A stretch of 64,000 nt of DNA from NCBI GenBank assembly GCA_965202895.1, contig OZ241901.1:1240001-1304000 (forward strand). Direction: 5' to 3'. The notes beneath the pieces are model-generated. The model saw nothing but the letters and a program-made list of their open reading frames with translations, searched no databases and was not told where the DNA came from. Position numbers and translations under genes: made by a program. Positions 7,857-16,689 of the stretch are shown one piece after another. Position 1 is the stretch's first letter. Each line of letters opens with the position of its first letter. Origin of the DNA: JAJDXW01 sp965202895. Lineage in GTDB: Bacteria > Pseudomonadota > Gammaproteobacteria > HK1.

Positions 7857-8156
7857 GCGCCGCCCGGGGCGCGGCGATGCCGGCGCCGGGATCGAAAGAC
7901 GTAGGGGATCGGAGCGCGTTTCGTGCGGCGGGACCCCGCGCGGACCGCTCCGTTCTCCCACCGCACGTCCCCCCGGCGCCGTCCGCCGTGCGCCCACCGA
8001 ACGATTCGACGTCGGCTCCCCTTCCCCCGAGGCAACCGGCTCGGCATCTTCGGCATCGCGCCGGTTTCGCACTTGCTGCCGCCATCCCCCGCCCGGAGCG
8101 GGCCCCGAATCCTTCGCGAGGTCCGTGCTCGACGCGAAGACGCCCGCGCGAAGGCG

Positions 8157-8240
8157 GAAGAACGCCGTCTCCGTGGGGGTAGATATCTCGACCCCCGATC
8201 TCCACCCCCTGTATCGATGAATTACGAACAGCGCCCGGGG
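8157..8240. repeat. Dispersed repeat, family 1, copy 2 (short)
   Basis: It shares AACGCCGTCTCCGTGGGGGT and GAACAGCGCCCGGGG with copies at 6516-6658 and 16205-16354, but the middle differs and the left part is missing. It directly abuts the family 2 repeat. Confidence 0.65.
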
Positions 8241-8242
8241 CC

Positions 8243-8505
8243 CGGACCAAGGCAGGGTCGTTTCCCGCTGCGGAACTGGTCCGCGCGGGTGAACCGGGTT
8301 CGGTCGAATCGGAGCGGCGAAGGCCCTGGGGACGGCGCCTCCCACGGATGTGGGGGTCTCGCCCGCATCGACCCGTGGCGGTCTTGCCGTCCTGTTTGCG
8401 GGCGGGCCGCCCGCGTTCGGAGAACGCGCCGTCCCCGGGAAGAGCGGTGGGCATCGATGCCCGGCCGCGAGTCGGTCCGCGTGAGAAAGCCCCGAGACGA
8501 AGGCG
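8243..8505. repeat. Dispersed repeat, family 2, copy 1
   Basis: This roughly 260-bp sequence recurs at 39815-40020, and its right part at 46150-46245. Shared landmarks are AGCGGCGAAGGCCC and GGCATCGATGCC followed by GGCCGCGAGTCGGTC. No coding function is supported. It fills most of the gap between rpnL-B and cobN. Confidence 0.7.
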
Positions 8506-8542
8506 CAGGGGCTCGACGGCCGTACAACGCGGCCAATGGACG

Positions 8543-11500
8543 TCACCCGCCCGCGAGCTCCCCGAGGACGACGTGGGCGGAGTTCGAGCGCGGCCGCCAC
8601 AGCCCCCGCTCCACCGCTTCCGCGAGGCGCTCCGCGATCTCCCGGAGCGCGGCCGGGTTGTTCGCGTCGAAGAAGGCGCGAACCTCGCGATCCTCGACGT
8701 AGGCCTCCAGCACCGCATCGAAGTGGTGGCCGCCCACCGCCCGGGTGGTCGCCGCGAACGCGAAGAGGTAGTCCACCGTCGCCGCCATCTCGAACGCGCC
8801 CTTGTAGCCGTGCCGCATGACCCCCCGGATCCACTTCGGGTTGACCACCCGGGCGCGCACCACGCGGGCGATCTCCTCCTCGAGCCGGCGCACCCGCGGG
8901 CTCTCGGGGCGCGAGTGGTCGTTGTGCCAGACCGCCGGGCGCACTCCCGAGAGGTGGTGCACCGCCGCCGCCATGCCTCCCTCGAACTGGTAGTAGTCGT
9001 CGGAGTCGAGGAGGTCGTGCTCGCGGTTGTCCTGGTTGTGGACCACCGCCTCCACCCCGCGAAGGCGGGTCTCGAACATCGCGTGCTCCGCCGAGCCTTC
9101 GGCCTCCCCGCCGCCGTATGCGTAGCCGCCCCACACGATCCAGGCGCGGGCGAGATCGGCTTCGTCGCGCCACCCCCGCTCGTCGATGAGGGCCTGGAGC
9201 CCCGCCCCGTAGGCGCCGGGCCGCGAGCCGAAGACCCGGTAGCCGGCCCGGCGCTCGGCCTCCGCCGGCGCCGCGCCGCCGGCCGCGAGGCGCGCGGCGT
9301 CGGCGGCGCAGGCGGCGGCGAGCGGGTTGCCGCGGGCGGGCTCGTCGAGGCGCGCGACGGCCCGCGCGGCGGCGTCGAAGAGCGCGACCTGGGCCGGGAA
9401 CGCGTCGCGGAAGAAGCCCGACACCCGCAGGGTCACGTCCACCCGGGGACGGTCGAGGAGATCGAGGGGCAGCACCTCGAACCCGGTGACCCGCCCGGAG
9501 GCCGGCTCCCACACCGGCCGCACCCCCATCAGGGCCAGGGCCTGGGCGACGTCGTCGCCCCCGGTCCGCATGTTCGACGTGCCCCACGCGGAGAGCGCCA
9601 TCCGCCGCGGCCACTCCCCGTGCTCCTGGCGGTGGCGCTCGACGAGCCGCTCCGCCGACTTCCAGCCGAGCCGCCAGGCCGCCGGGGTCGGCACGGTGCG
9701 GGTGTCCACGGAATGGAAGTTCCGCCCGGTCGGGAGCACCTCGGGGCGGCCGCGGGTCGGGGCGCCGGAAGGGCCGGGCTCGAGGAACCGGCCCTCGAGG
9801 GCGGTGAGCACCCCCCGGATCTCGGCCGCCGCGCACGCTTCGACCGCCGGCCGGATCCGCCCGGCCACCTCCGCCAGCACCGCCCGGGCTCCGCTCCACG
9901 AGGCGGGACACGCACGGCTCCCGCCGACGAGGGCGCGGGCGAGCGCTTCCAGGCGTTCGACGGTGTCGCCGGCCGTCCGCCACGGCGGCGGCCGGCCGTT
10001 GAAGGCGTTGGGGGCGTCCAGAGGGCTCGGGCCGTCCAGCGCGTCCGCGAGCGCCGCGGGGCGGGGGCCCGTCCATGTGGCCCCCAGGTCGCAGTCGAGG
10101 GGGTCGAACCCCTCGAGCCCGAGGTCCCGGGCGAGCGCCCGCGTGAGGGACGCGCCCGCGCCTTCGTCCGCGCCGCGCGGCAGGCGGACGAGGGCGACGA
10201 GGAGGTCGAGGAGCTGCTCCGCGTCCGGGCCGCGGCCGAAGACGTGCAGCCCGTCCCGGATCTGCATCTCCTTGAGCTCGCAGAGGTACCCGTCGAGCTT
10301 GGAGAGGGCCTCGCCGGCGTCCTCGCCGGCAGCGATGCCGCAGTCCCGATCGAGCCCGAGGCGCCCGGCCAAGTCGAGGATCTCGTCGCGCAGCACGGCC
10401 AGGCGCCGCGGGTCCACCCCCGCCGCCTCGTAGTACTCGTCGACCAGTCGCTCCAGGTCGGCGAGCGGGCCGTAGCTCTCCGCCCGGGTGAGCGGCGGGG
10501 TCAGGTGATCGACGATGACCGCCTGCGCGCGCCGCTTGGCCTGCGTCCCCTCGCCCGGGTCGTTGACGATGAACGGATAGACGTGCGGCAGGGGGCCGAG
10601 CGCCGCTTCCGGGAAGCACGCGGGGGAGAGGGCGAGGGCCTTTCCCGGCAGCCATTCGAGGTTTCCGTGCTTCCCCATGTGCACGACGGCGTGCACCCGC
10701 GCCCGCACCCGCAGCCAGGCGTAGAACGCGAGGTAGCCGTGGGGGGGAACGAGGGCGGGGTCGTGGTAGGTGGCGGCGGGGTCGATGTGGTAGCCGCGCG
10801 CCGGCTGGAGCCCGACCACGACGTTGCCGAAGCGAAGCGCCGGCGCCGCGAACGCCGCCCCCGCCGCTCCCGCCGCCCCGGACGCCCCCGCCTCCCCTGA
10901 CGCCGGCAGGAAGTACGGATCGCCCTCGGGCTCCCCCCACCGCTCGCGGACGGCCTCGCGCACCGCTCCGGGCAGGCCGGCGAAGAACGCGAGGTAGTCG
11001 TCGAGGGCGAGCCGCTCCCGGATCTCGCGCCCGGCCACCCCCGCATTCGTCGGGCCGGCCGCGACCGCCTCGACGAGGGCGTTGCCGCTCGCCGGGATGC
11101 CGTCCACCCGGTATCCGGCGGCGGCCATCGACCGCAGGAGCTCCACGGTTGCCGCCGGGGTGTCGAGCCCGACCCCGTTGCCGATCCGCCCGTCGCGGTT
11201 CGGATAGTTCGCGAGCACGACGGCGATGCGCCGGCCGGCGGCCGGGACGGCGGCGAGATCGATCCACGCCCGCGCGAGGTCGGCCGTGAACGCGACCCGG
11301 TCGCCCCGCGGGGCGTAGGCCACGATCGGGCACTCGGTCAGCGCATCGAACCTGGCCTCCGCCTTGAACGACACCGCGCGCGCGAGGACCCGGCCGTCCA
11401 CCTCGGGAAGCGCCACGTTCATCGCGACGTCGCGCGCGGAGAGGCCCCGCGTGCCGCGTTCCCATTCCTCCTCGCGCCCTCCCGCGAGGACGACCTGGAG

Positions 11501-12376
11501 CACCGGCCGTCCGCAGGCGTCGAACGGCGTCCGCCGCCGCTCGGGCGCGCCCGGCGTCGAGACCGCGAACCCGGTCGCATTCAGTACGAGACGCACCCGC
11601 GCGTGCCCCAGCATGGTCTCGACGAGGTCCGCGGAGAGCGGGTCCTTCAGGCTCGACACGTAGAGCGGGAGCGCGTTCACGGCGCGCGCGCGGAGGGCGC
11701 GCACGAGGGCGTCGACGGGGGCGAGGTTGGCCGCCTGGACGTGGGCGCGGTAGAAGACGATGGCGGCGGCGGGGGCGCCCTCGACCCATCGCGAGACGAC
11801 CTCGCCCAGGCCGCACGCCCCGAGCTCCGGGTGGTAGAGCCCGGCGCGGGGGAGCGGGGCGGGCTCCCGCCACCCGGCCGGATGCCCGATGAGGTCGGCC
11901 GCGAAGGCGAGCAGGTTGCGGGAGTTCGCCGGCCCCCCGTGCACGCAGTACTGCCACAGGCGATGGGTGCTCTCGGCGGACACGGAGCCGAGGGAGGCGA
12001 GTTCCGGGTCCGGCTGGTCGTCGCCGGGGAGGAGGGCGAGCGGGATGGACCCGGCCCGGCAGGCCGCGGCGATCTGCTCCACCCCGTAGGGCCAGTAGCC
12101 GGCGCCCCCCAGCACCCGCGCGACGACGAGCTTCGCGTGCACGATCACTCGCTCGACGTAGAGGTCCACGGACATCGGGTGGGCGAGCTGCATGAGGTTC
12201 GCGAGCCGGAGCGAGGGGAAGCCTTCCCCGCGCCCGAACCCGGCGCGGGCGCCCGCGAGGCTCGCGAGCTCGGTGTCGGCGGCCGAGAGGAATACGACGT
12301 CGCCCGGGGTCTGGCCGAGATCGACCGCCTCGGTCTCGTCGACCGCCGCCCCCGCCTTCGCCCGCAGCAGGTGCAC
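8543..12376 (-). CDS. cobN: Cobaltochelatase subunit CobN, 1277 aa
   Basis: This is the large, porphyrin-binding subunit of the aerobic cobaltochelatase, which inserts cobalt into hydrogenobyrinate a,c-diamide using ATP hydrolysis by CobS/CobT. The N-terminus VHLLRAKAGAAVDETEAVDL, the SVDLYVERVI segment, the central HMGKHGNLEWLPGKALALSP block and the C-terminal HVVLGELAG are diagnostic, and the length is normal for CobN (about 1275). The start is GTG 12376, with GGAGGA eight bases upstream; the frame is open further but without similarity. It is last in a cobU-cobW-cobN operon, 59 bases after cobW. Its partners cobS and cobT are at 30891-33867. Confidence 0.97.
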   Translation of the reverse strand: MHLLRAKAGAAVDETEAVDLGQTPGDVVFLSAADTELASLAGARAGFGRGEGFPSLRLANLMQLAHPMSVDLYVERVIVHAKLVVARVLGGAGYWPYGVEQIAAACRAGSIPLALLPGDDQPDPELASLGSVSAESTHRLWQYCVHGGPANSRNLLAFAADLIGHPAGWREPAPLPRAGLYHPELGACGLGEVVSRWVEGAPAAAIVFYRAHVQAANLAPVDALVRALRARAVNALPLYVSSLKDPLSADLVETMLGHARVRLVLNATGFAVSTPGAPERRRTPFDACGRPVLQVVLAGGREEEWERGTRGLSARDVAMNVALPEVDGRVLARAVSFKAEARFDALTECPIVAYAPRGDRVAFTADLARAWIDLAAVPAAGRRIAVVLANYPNRDGRIGNGVGLDTPAATVELLRSMAAAGYRVDGIPASGNALVEAVAAGPTNAGVAGREIRERLALDDYLAFFAGLPGAVREAVRERWGEPEGDPYFLPASGEAGASGAAGAAGAAFAAPALRFGNVVVGLQPARGYHIDPAATYHDPALVPPHGYLAFYAWLRVRARVHAVVHMGKHGNLEWLPGKALALSPACFPEAALGPLPHVYPFIVNDPGEGTQAKRRAQAVIVDHLTPPLTRAESYGPLADLERLVDEYYEAAGVDPRRLAVLRDEILDLAGRLGLDRDCGIAAGEDAGEALSKLDGYLCELKEMQIRDGLHVFGRGPDAEQLLDLLVALVRLPRGADEGAGASLTRALARDLGLEGFDPLDCDLGATWTGPRPAALADALDGPSPLDAPNAFNGRPPPWRTAGDTVERLEALARALVGGSRACPASWSGARAVLAEVAGRIRPAVEACAAAEIRGVLTALEGRFLEPGPSGAPTRGRPEVLPTGRNFHSVDTRTVPTPAAWRLGWKSAERLVERHRQEHGEWPRRMALSAWGTSNMRTGGDDVAQALALMGVRPVWEPASGRVTGFEVLPLDLLDRPRVDVTLRVSGFFRDAFPAQVALFDAAARAVARLDEPARGNPLAAACAADAARLAAGGAAPAEAERRAGYRVFGSRPGAYGAGLQALIDERGWRDEADLARAWIVWGGYAYGGGEAEGSAEHAMFETRLRGVEAVVHNQDNREHDLLDSDDYYQFEGGMAAAVHHLSGVRPAVWHNDHSRPESPRVRRLEEEIARVVRARVVNPKWIRGVMRHGYKGAFEMAATVDYLFAFAATTRAVGGHHFDAVLEAYVEDREVRAFFDANNPAALREIAERLAEAVERGLWRPRSNSAHVVLGELAGG

Positions 12377-12435
12377 CGGTGGACTCCTCCGCCCCGCCCC
12401 GCTCCGCCCGGCTCCGCCGACGGCCCCCGGCCGGC

Positions 12436-13467
12436 TCAGCCCGCTCGGAGCGTCTGCCGGATGCGCGGCTCGTCGAGCCCCGTCTCGCCGATCACCACCA
12501 GCCGCGAGCGGCGCTCCTCGCCGGCCCGCCACTCCCGATCGTAGTAGTGCCGGACCCGTTCCCCGACCCCCTGTACGAGGAGGCGCATGTCCCTGCCCGC
12601 CACCGCCGCGAACCCCTTGACGCGGAGGATCCCGTGCGCGGCGACGGCGCGGGCGATCCGGGCCGCGAGGGTGTCCGGACAATCGACCTCGCCCAGCTCG
12701 ACGCTGAACGTGGTGAAGTCGTCATGGTCGTGCTCCCCCTCCTCGTCGAGGTGGGAGGGGCGGGAGTCGAGGTCGTCCTCCGCCGCCGCCCCGAGCCCGA
12801 GGAGCACGGCCGGGTCCACCGCGCCATCGCGCGCGACCACCCGCTTGACGGCCGGCCGCAGCATCGACCCGATCCCGGCGCCGATCCGGCGCATCTCCGT
12901 CTCGTCCACGAGATCGGCCTTGTTCAGCACGACGAGGTCCGCGCAGGCGAGCTGTTCTTCGAGCAGCTCCGCGAGCGGACTCTCGTGGTCGAGGGAGTCG
13001 TCGGCCTCGCGCTGCGCCTGGACCGCGGCCGGGTCCGACGCGAAGAGGCCGGCCGCGTACGCGGGGGCGTCGACGACCGCCACCACCCCGTCCACGGTCA
13101 CCCGCGTGCGCACGCTCGGCCAGCCGAAGGCCTTCACGAGGGGCTTGGGAAGGGCGAGGCCCGAGGTCTCGATGACGATGTGGTCGGGGGGCGCGGGGCG
13201 GTCGAGCAGGGTCTCGATGGTGGGCAGGAAGTCGTCCGCGACGGTGCAGCAGATGCAGCCGTTGGCGAGCTCGAGGACGTCGCCCTCCGCGCAGCCCTCG
13301 ATGCCGCAGCCCTCGATGATCTCCGCGTCGATGCCGACGTCGCCGAACTCGTTGATGACGAGCGCGAGGCGGCGCCCGTTCGCGTGAGCGAGGAGGTGGC
13401 GGATGAGGCTCGTCTTGCCCGCGCCGAGGAAGCCGGTGATCACGGTGGCCGGTGTCCGGGTCGTCAT
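12436..13467 (-). CDS. cobW: CobW-type P-loop GTPase, 343 aa
   Basis: It belongs to the COG0523 metallochaperone GTPases; between cobU and cobN it most likely handles cobalt for cobalamin synthesis. Residues 12-19 are the Walker A motif GFLGAGKT; C71-I-C-C74 is the metal-binding CxCC motif; NKAD is the guanine-specificity motif. A His/Asp-rich stretch EGEHDHDD precedes the C-terminal CobW domain, which ends in a run including RHYYDREWRAGEERRSRLV. ATG 13467 overlaps the cobU stop (ATGA), indicating translational coupling. Confidence 0.95.
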   Translation of the reverse strand: MTTRTPATVITGFLGAGKTSLIRHLLAHANGRRLALVINEFGDVGIDAEIIEGCGIEGCAEGDVLELANGCICCTVADDFLPTIETLLDRPAPPDHIVIETSGLALPKPLVKAFGWPSVRTRVTVDGVVAVVDAPAYAAGLFASDPAAVQAQREADDSLDHESPLAELLEEQLACADLVVLNKADLVDETEMRRIGAGIGSMLRPAVKRVVARDGAVDPAVLLGLGAAAEDDLDSRPSHLDEEGEHDHDDFTTFSVELGEVDCPDTLAARIARAVAAHGILRVKGFAAVAGRDMRLLVQGVGERVRHYYDREWRAGEERRSRLVVIGETGLDEPRIRQTLRAG

Positions 13468-14102
13468 GGGCAATGGCCCTCTGTTGGATTCGGTGGAGGC
13501 CGTTCGTGCGTCCAATCGCGCGTTTGCTCGTGCCGCCGCCCCGCCGCGTCCCGCTCCGCCGCCGCGTCCCGGCCGGCCTTGAGGACGAGGGGGATCCCCG
13601 CCGCCACGAGCACCACCCGGTCCGCCCGCCCCGCGAGCGCCTGGTTGAGCCTCCCGGCATGGTCCCGGAAGGCGCGGGCCATCGGGTTGTCCGGGACCAC
13701 GCCGAGCCCGACCTCGTTGGCGACGAGGACGGCGGGCGCCTTCGGGGCGGCGGGCGCGAGCGATTCCAGGAGAGACCCCGCCTCGCGGTCGACGTCCCTT
13801 CCGGCGTGCATGAGGTTGCCGAGCCACACGGTCAGGCAATCGACCAGCACCCCCCCGGATCCGTCCCGCGTGCGGGTGCGGAGCGCTCCCGCCAGGTCGA
13901 GCGGCGCCTCCACGGTGATCCAGCCGTCCCCGCGACGGGCGCGATGCCGGGCGATCCGATCATGCATCTCGTCGTCGATCGCCTCCGCGGTGGCGACGTA
14001 GACCGCCTCCGGCCCGGTGAACAGCGACTCCGCGTACGCGCTCTTCCCGGAGCGCGCGCCGCCGAGCACGAGGGTGAGGGGAGGCAGGGGGTCGAGGGGC
14101 AT
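13464..14102 (-). CDS. cobU: Adenosylcobinamide kinase / phosphate guanylyltransferase
   Basis: CobU/CobP phosphorylates adenosylcobinamide and transfers GMP to it during nucleotide-loop assembly. The P-loop is GGARSGKS at residues 14-21; HRARRGDGW supplies the family's guanylylation-region histidine and CLTVWLGNLM is conserved. The C-terminal tail of about 25 residues (REQTRDW-like, Pro-rich) extends past the usual end. I prefer ATG 14102 because GGAG lies eight bases upstream; ATG 14120 is possible. It is first in the cobU-cobW-cobN operon. Confidence 0.93.
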   Translation of the reverse strand: MPLDPLPPLTLVLGGARSGKSAYAESLFTGPEAVYVATAEAIDDEMHDRIARHRARRGDGWITVEAPLDLAGALRTRTRDGSGGVLVDCLTVWLGNLMHAGRDVDREAGSLLESLAPAAPKAPAVLVANEVGLGVVPDNPMARAFRDHAGRLNQALAGRADRVVLVAAGIPLVLKAGRDAAAERDAAGRRHEQTRDWTHERPPPNPTEGHCP

Positions 14103-14450
14103 CCGGGCGGCTCCGATCACCGCGATGGCCGAGAGCCCTATTGTGCACCGGGCGGCCGGACGATGGCCCGCGGTGAAACGTCGCGGACTTCCCGCGGGCG
14201 GTTGCGTGGAATTGCCGATCGGCCTTGCCCCCGCCGCGGCCCCGCAGCTCGCCGAGCCGCACGATTGGCTGGAATGAGAGCTTCCTGACGCCGAGGACGA
14301 TCATCTTCCGCCCGCGTCCGCCCGAGGGTCGGGGCTCGGGCTCTGCGGAACGCCGCCGGCGGCCGTGCCGGGCTTTGCGATTGGGGCCTCGCCGTTCGGC
14401 GGCGAGGAATGAGCCACGGCCGGGGTTGGACCGGAACGGGCCGGTTCGGC
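14103..14450. other. Intergenic region upstream of cobUWN
   Basis: This 348-base gap should carry the cobU promoter. I see no canonical cobalamin riboswitch box (such as GCCACTG), no repeat shared with other gaps and no supported ORF. Confidence 0.5.
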
Positions 14451-16001
14451 TCAGGCGCGCTCCACCTCGAACGCGGCGACGTTGCGCTCCTCCCGGCTGA
14501 ACTCCACCCCGATCAGATGGATGGGCTCGCCGAGATGGCGGTACTTGTCCGCGTAGCCCTTCTCCTTGATCTGCGCCAGTGCGCCCCCCTCCGGCGCCTT
14601 CTCCACCGTCTTGAACTCGAACAGGCACACGCGGCCACCGTACCGCAACGCCATGTCCGCACGCCCCCGCGCGCTGCTCTCCTCCGCCGCGAGGTCGAGC
14701 CCCTGCGCCGCGAGATACGAGTAGAACACGCTCGCGTAGTACCCCTCGTACTCCGCGATGCGGTTGTTGACGTGCCATTGGTGGGGAATGCTCGCGAAGA
14801 CGGCCCGGAACAGGGCTTCGATCCCCTCGAAGTCGTTCGCGGCCAGCAGCTCCCGGAGCGGGCCGTTCTCCGCCAGCCGCCGTGAGGACTCCGGCAGCAG
14901 GGTGTTCAGCAGGTGCTCGTTCAGGCTCTGGCGCACCTCGTGGTTCGGATAGCCCAGCCGGTAGAGGATTCGGCCGTCGCCGCGATCCTCCACCTCCCGG
15001 ATGGTCAGGTAGCCGGTCTGGAACAGCAGCGCCTCGGTGGCCATCTCGTCCACGTCGAAGGCGGAGAGCAGCGCCTCGGTGCCGCTCATGCCGTCCAGCT
15101 CCGGGGAGGCGACGCCGCGCCGGAGCAGGGTGTCGATGAGGAACCTCGGCGTCCCGGTCTCGAACCAGTGCGCCTTGAACCGGCGCGACCGGAACAGCAG
15201 GAGGATGTCGAAGGGGTTGTAGACCTTCTCCTCACCGAGCCAGCCATAGCCGTTGTACCAATGGCGTATCCGGTCACGGTCGAGGCCCGGGAGCTCCGGC
15301 GCGAACACGGTGTCCAGGTCCCGTTCCGTGTAGCCGCAGATGGCGGAGTACGCCGGGTCCAGGGTGATGTCGATGAGGTTGTTCAGGCCGGAGAAGATGC
15401 CGACCTTGGAGAACTTGCTCACCCCGGTGAGGAAGGTGAACTCGACGTGCGCGTCGCTGGCCTTGATGGCCGAGTACAGTCCGCGCAGGGCGTCGCGGTT
15501 GGCGCGGGCCAGCTCCGGCTTCGCCAAGGCGTCCAGGATGGGCCGGTCGTATTCGTCCACCAGCACCGCCACCCGCTGCCCGCTGCGCTCGTGCAGCGCG
15601 GCGAGCAGACGGCGGAAGCGGGCCGGGCCGCTGGTGTAGCGGGATTCGATGCCGGCGCCTTCTTCGATGGCATCGAGCTGCGCCCCCACGTCTTCGCGCA
15701 GGTAGTCCGGGTCGTTGAAGTCGCCGGCGCTGAAGTCGAGCCGCACGACCGGATGGCGGACGGACCAGTCCCAGCCGTCGTGGACGGCGAGGCCCCGGAA
15801 CAGCGGCTCGTTGCCCTCGAACAGCTCCTTGCACGTGTCTACGAACAGGCTCTTGCCGAAACGTCGCGGGCGCGACAGGAAGTAGTGCTTGCCCCCGTCC
15901 ACCAGCCGCTGGGCGTAGGCGGTCTTGTCCACGTAATAGTGGCCCTCCTCGCGGACCTCGCGGAAGGTCTGGATCCCGATGGGCAGCTTGCGCCTCGTCA
16001 T
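14451..16001 (-). CDS. AAA-ATPase-like / PD-(D/E)XK nuclease protein, 516 aa
   Basis: The N-terminus KLPIGIQTFREVREEGHYYVDKT and the P-loop FLSRPRRFGKSLFVDT match the AAA-ATPase-like domain, with Walker B-like AVLVDEYDRPI near residue 150. The C-terminal third holds the PD-(D/E)XK_9 signature: GRADMALRYGGRVCLFEFK, followed by KGYADKYRHLG. Such proteins are common, often multicopy and of uncertain role, possibly in mobile DNA or defence. I use ATG 16001, where family similarity begins; TATGGT at 16009-16014 ends seven bases upstream as in the Rpn genes. ATG 16013 would overlap that hexamer. It is a single gene flanked by repeats. Confidence 0.9.
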   Translation of the reverse strand: MTRRKLPIGIQTFREVREEGHYYVDKTAYAQRLVDGGKHYFLSRPRRFGKSLFVDTCKELFEGNEPLFRGLAVHDGWDWSVRHPVVRLDFSAGDFNDPDYLREDVGAQLDAIEEGAGIESRYTSGPARFRRLLAALHERSGQRVAVLVDEYDRPILDALAKPELARANRDALRGLYSAIKASDAHVEFTFLTGVSKFSKVGIFSGLNNLIDITLDPAYSAICGYTERDLDTVFAPELPGLDRDRIRHWYNGYGWLGEEKVYNPFDILLLFRSRRFKAHWFETGTPRFLIDTLLRRGVASPELDGMSGTEALLSAFDVDEMATEALLFQTGYLTIREVEDRGDGRILYRLGYPNHEVRQSLNEHLLNTLLPESSRRLAENGPLRELLAANDFEGIEALFRAVFASIPHQWHVNNRIAEYEGYYASVFYSYLAAQGLDLAAEESSARGRADMALRYGGRVCLFEFKTVEKAPEGGALAQIKEKGYADKYRHLGEPIHLIGVEFSREERNVAAFEVERA

Positions 16002-16008
16002 GGGGCGC

Positions 16009-16014
16009 ACCATA
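16009..16014 (-). promoter_or_regulatory. Candidate -10 element for a leaderless transcript
   Basis: TATGGT followed by GCGCCCC and ATG closely parallels the Rpn starts (TATGGTGTCCCC then ATG). The shared layout suggests leaderless transcription of these nuclease genes. Confidence 0.4.
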
Positions 16015-16102
16015 GTCCCCCGCCTTCGGGACGATCAAGGCCGAACCGGCGAAGAAGCACGTGCGCCGTGGGGATTTTCGTGCTGGATGCTTGTTCCATC
16101 CC

Positions 16103-16195
16103 GTCCGATTGAAATGGATTTCCGCTTTCGCGGGAATGACGGGGTTTCACGGGATGACGGGGAATGACGGGCTTTCGCGGGGCCCGTCCCCGGGT
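16103..16195. repeat. REP-like repeat with TTTCGCGGGAATGACGGG
   Basis: CCGCTTTCGCGGG can fold on itself and is followed by three close GGAATGACGGG-type units. Similar short palindromic sequences are dispersed in many proteobacterial genomes. Confidence 0.5.
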
Positions 16196-16204
16196 TTCCG
16201 CGGA

Positions 16205-16354
16205 GCCCCGGGCGCTGTTCGTAGGCTATTGATATATAGGGCGTAGAGAGGGGATCGAGATATTTTTTATCCCCACGGAGACGGCGTTCTTCCGTGGTTC
16301 GAGGTCGGTTCGAGAGGGTTGCTGGCGGATTTCACCCCACGGAGCCTCTTGCGC
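16205..16354. repeat. Dispersed repeat, family 1, copy 3 (inverted)
   Basis: It aligns, in the opposite orientation, with 6516-6658 over about 140 bp: GCCCCGGGCGCTGTTCGTA at the left, CCCCACGGAGACGGCGTT in the middle and TTCACCCCACGGAGCC at the right. The internal AT-rich segment differs. Confidence 0.7.
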
Positions 16355-16459
16355 GGGCACGGCGTCCTGGGAACGCGGGCGTCCCGCCCGCATTGATTGG
16401 CGGCGGCCTAGCCATCCCATTTGCGGGCGGGACGCCCGCGTTCCCAGGACGCCGTGCCC
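16355..16459. repeat. Perfect 38-bp inverted repeat with 29-bp loop
   Basis: The arms 16355-16392 and 16422-16459 are exact reverse complements; each contains GCGGGCGTCCCGCCCGC. It abuts repeat family 1 on the left and a family 3 sequence (16460-16510, recurring inverted at 46088-46165) on the right. There is no T run, so it does not look like an ordinary terminator. It may be a mobile palindromic element. Confidence 0.75.
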
Positions 16460-16689
16460 AAGAGCGTTCGCGAGAGGCGTGCCCGGCGAAAACCCCACAG
16501 CGCACATGTCTCTTCCGTGGACCGACGCTTGCAAGCCGGGCTTCGTGCGTGATCGGGTCGGAACGTGTCATGACGTCGGATCCCGACCTTCCCGGAACCG
16601 CAGTGGGAATTTCTCTCGAAGTCGACAGATGGATTCGGATGGTCGTCGTCTCTCGCATCCCTCTCCGGCAGGACGGCGGGATACGCTGG

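Noticed and set aside
6786..11957. 1723-aa open frame spanning Rpn copy B and most of cobN
   Set aside because: Upstream of 7844 the frame reads Arg/Pro/Gly-rich sequence in the wrong frame of cobN; GC-rich DNA produces such long frames.
14103..14300. Cobalamin riboswitch upstream of cobU
   Set aside because: No recognisable B12-box or conserved core (for example GCCACTG) could be found on the minus strand.
16355..16459. Intrinsic terminator
   Set aside because: The hairpin is far larger than needed, lacks a T run and does not follow a gene end closely.
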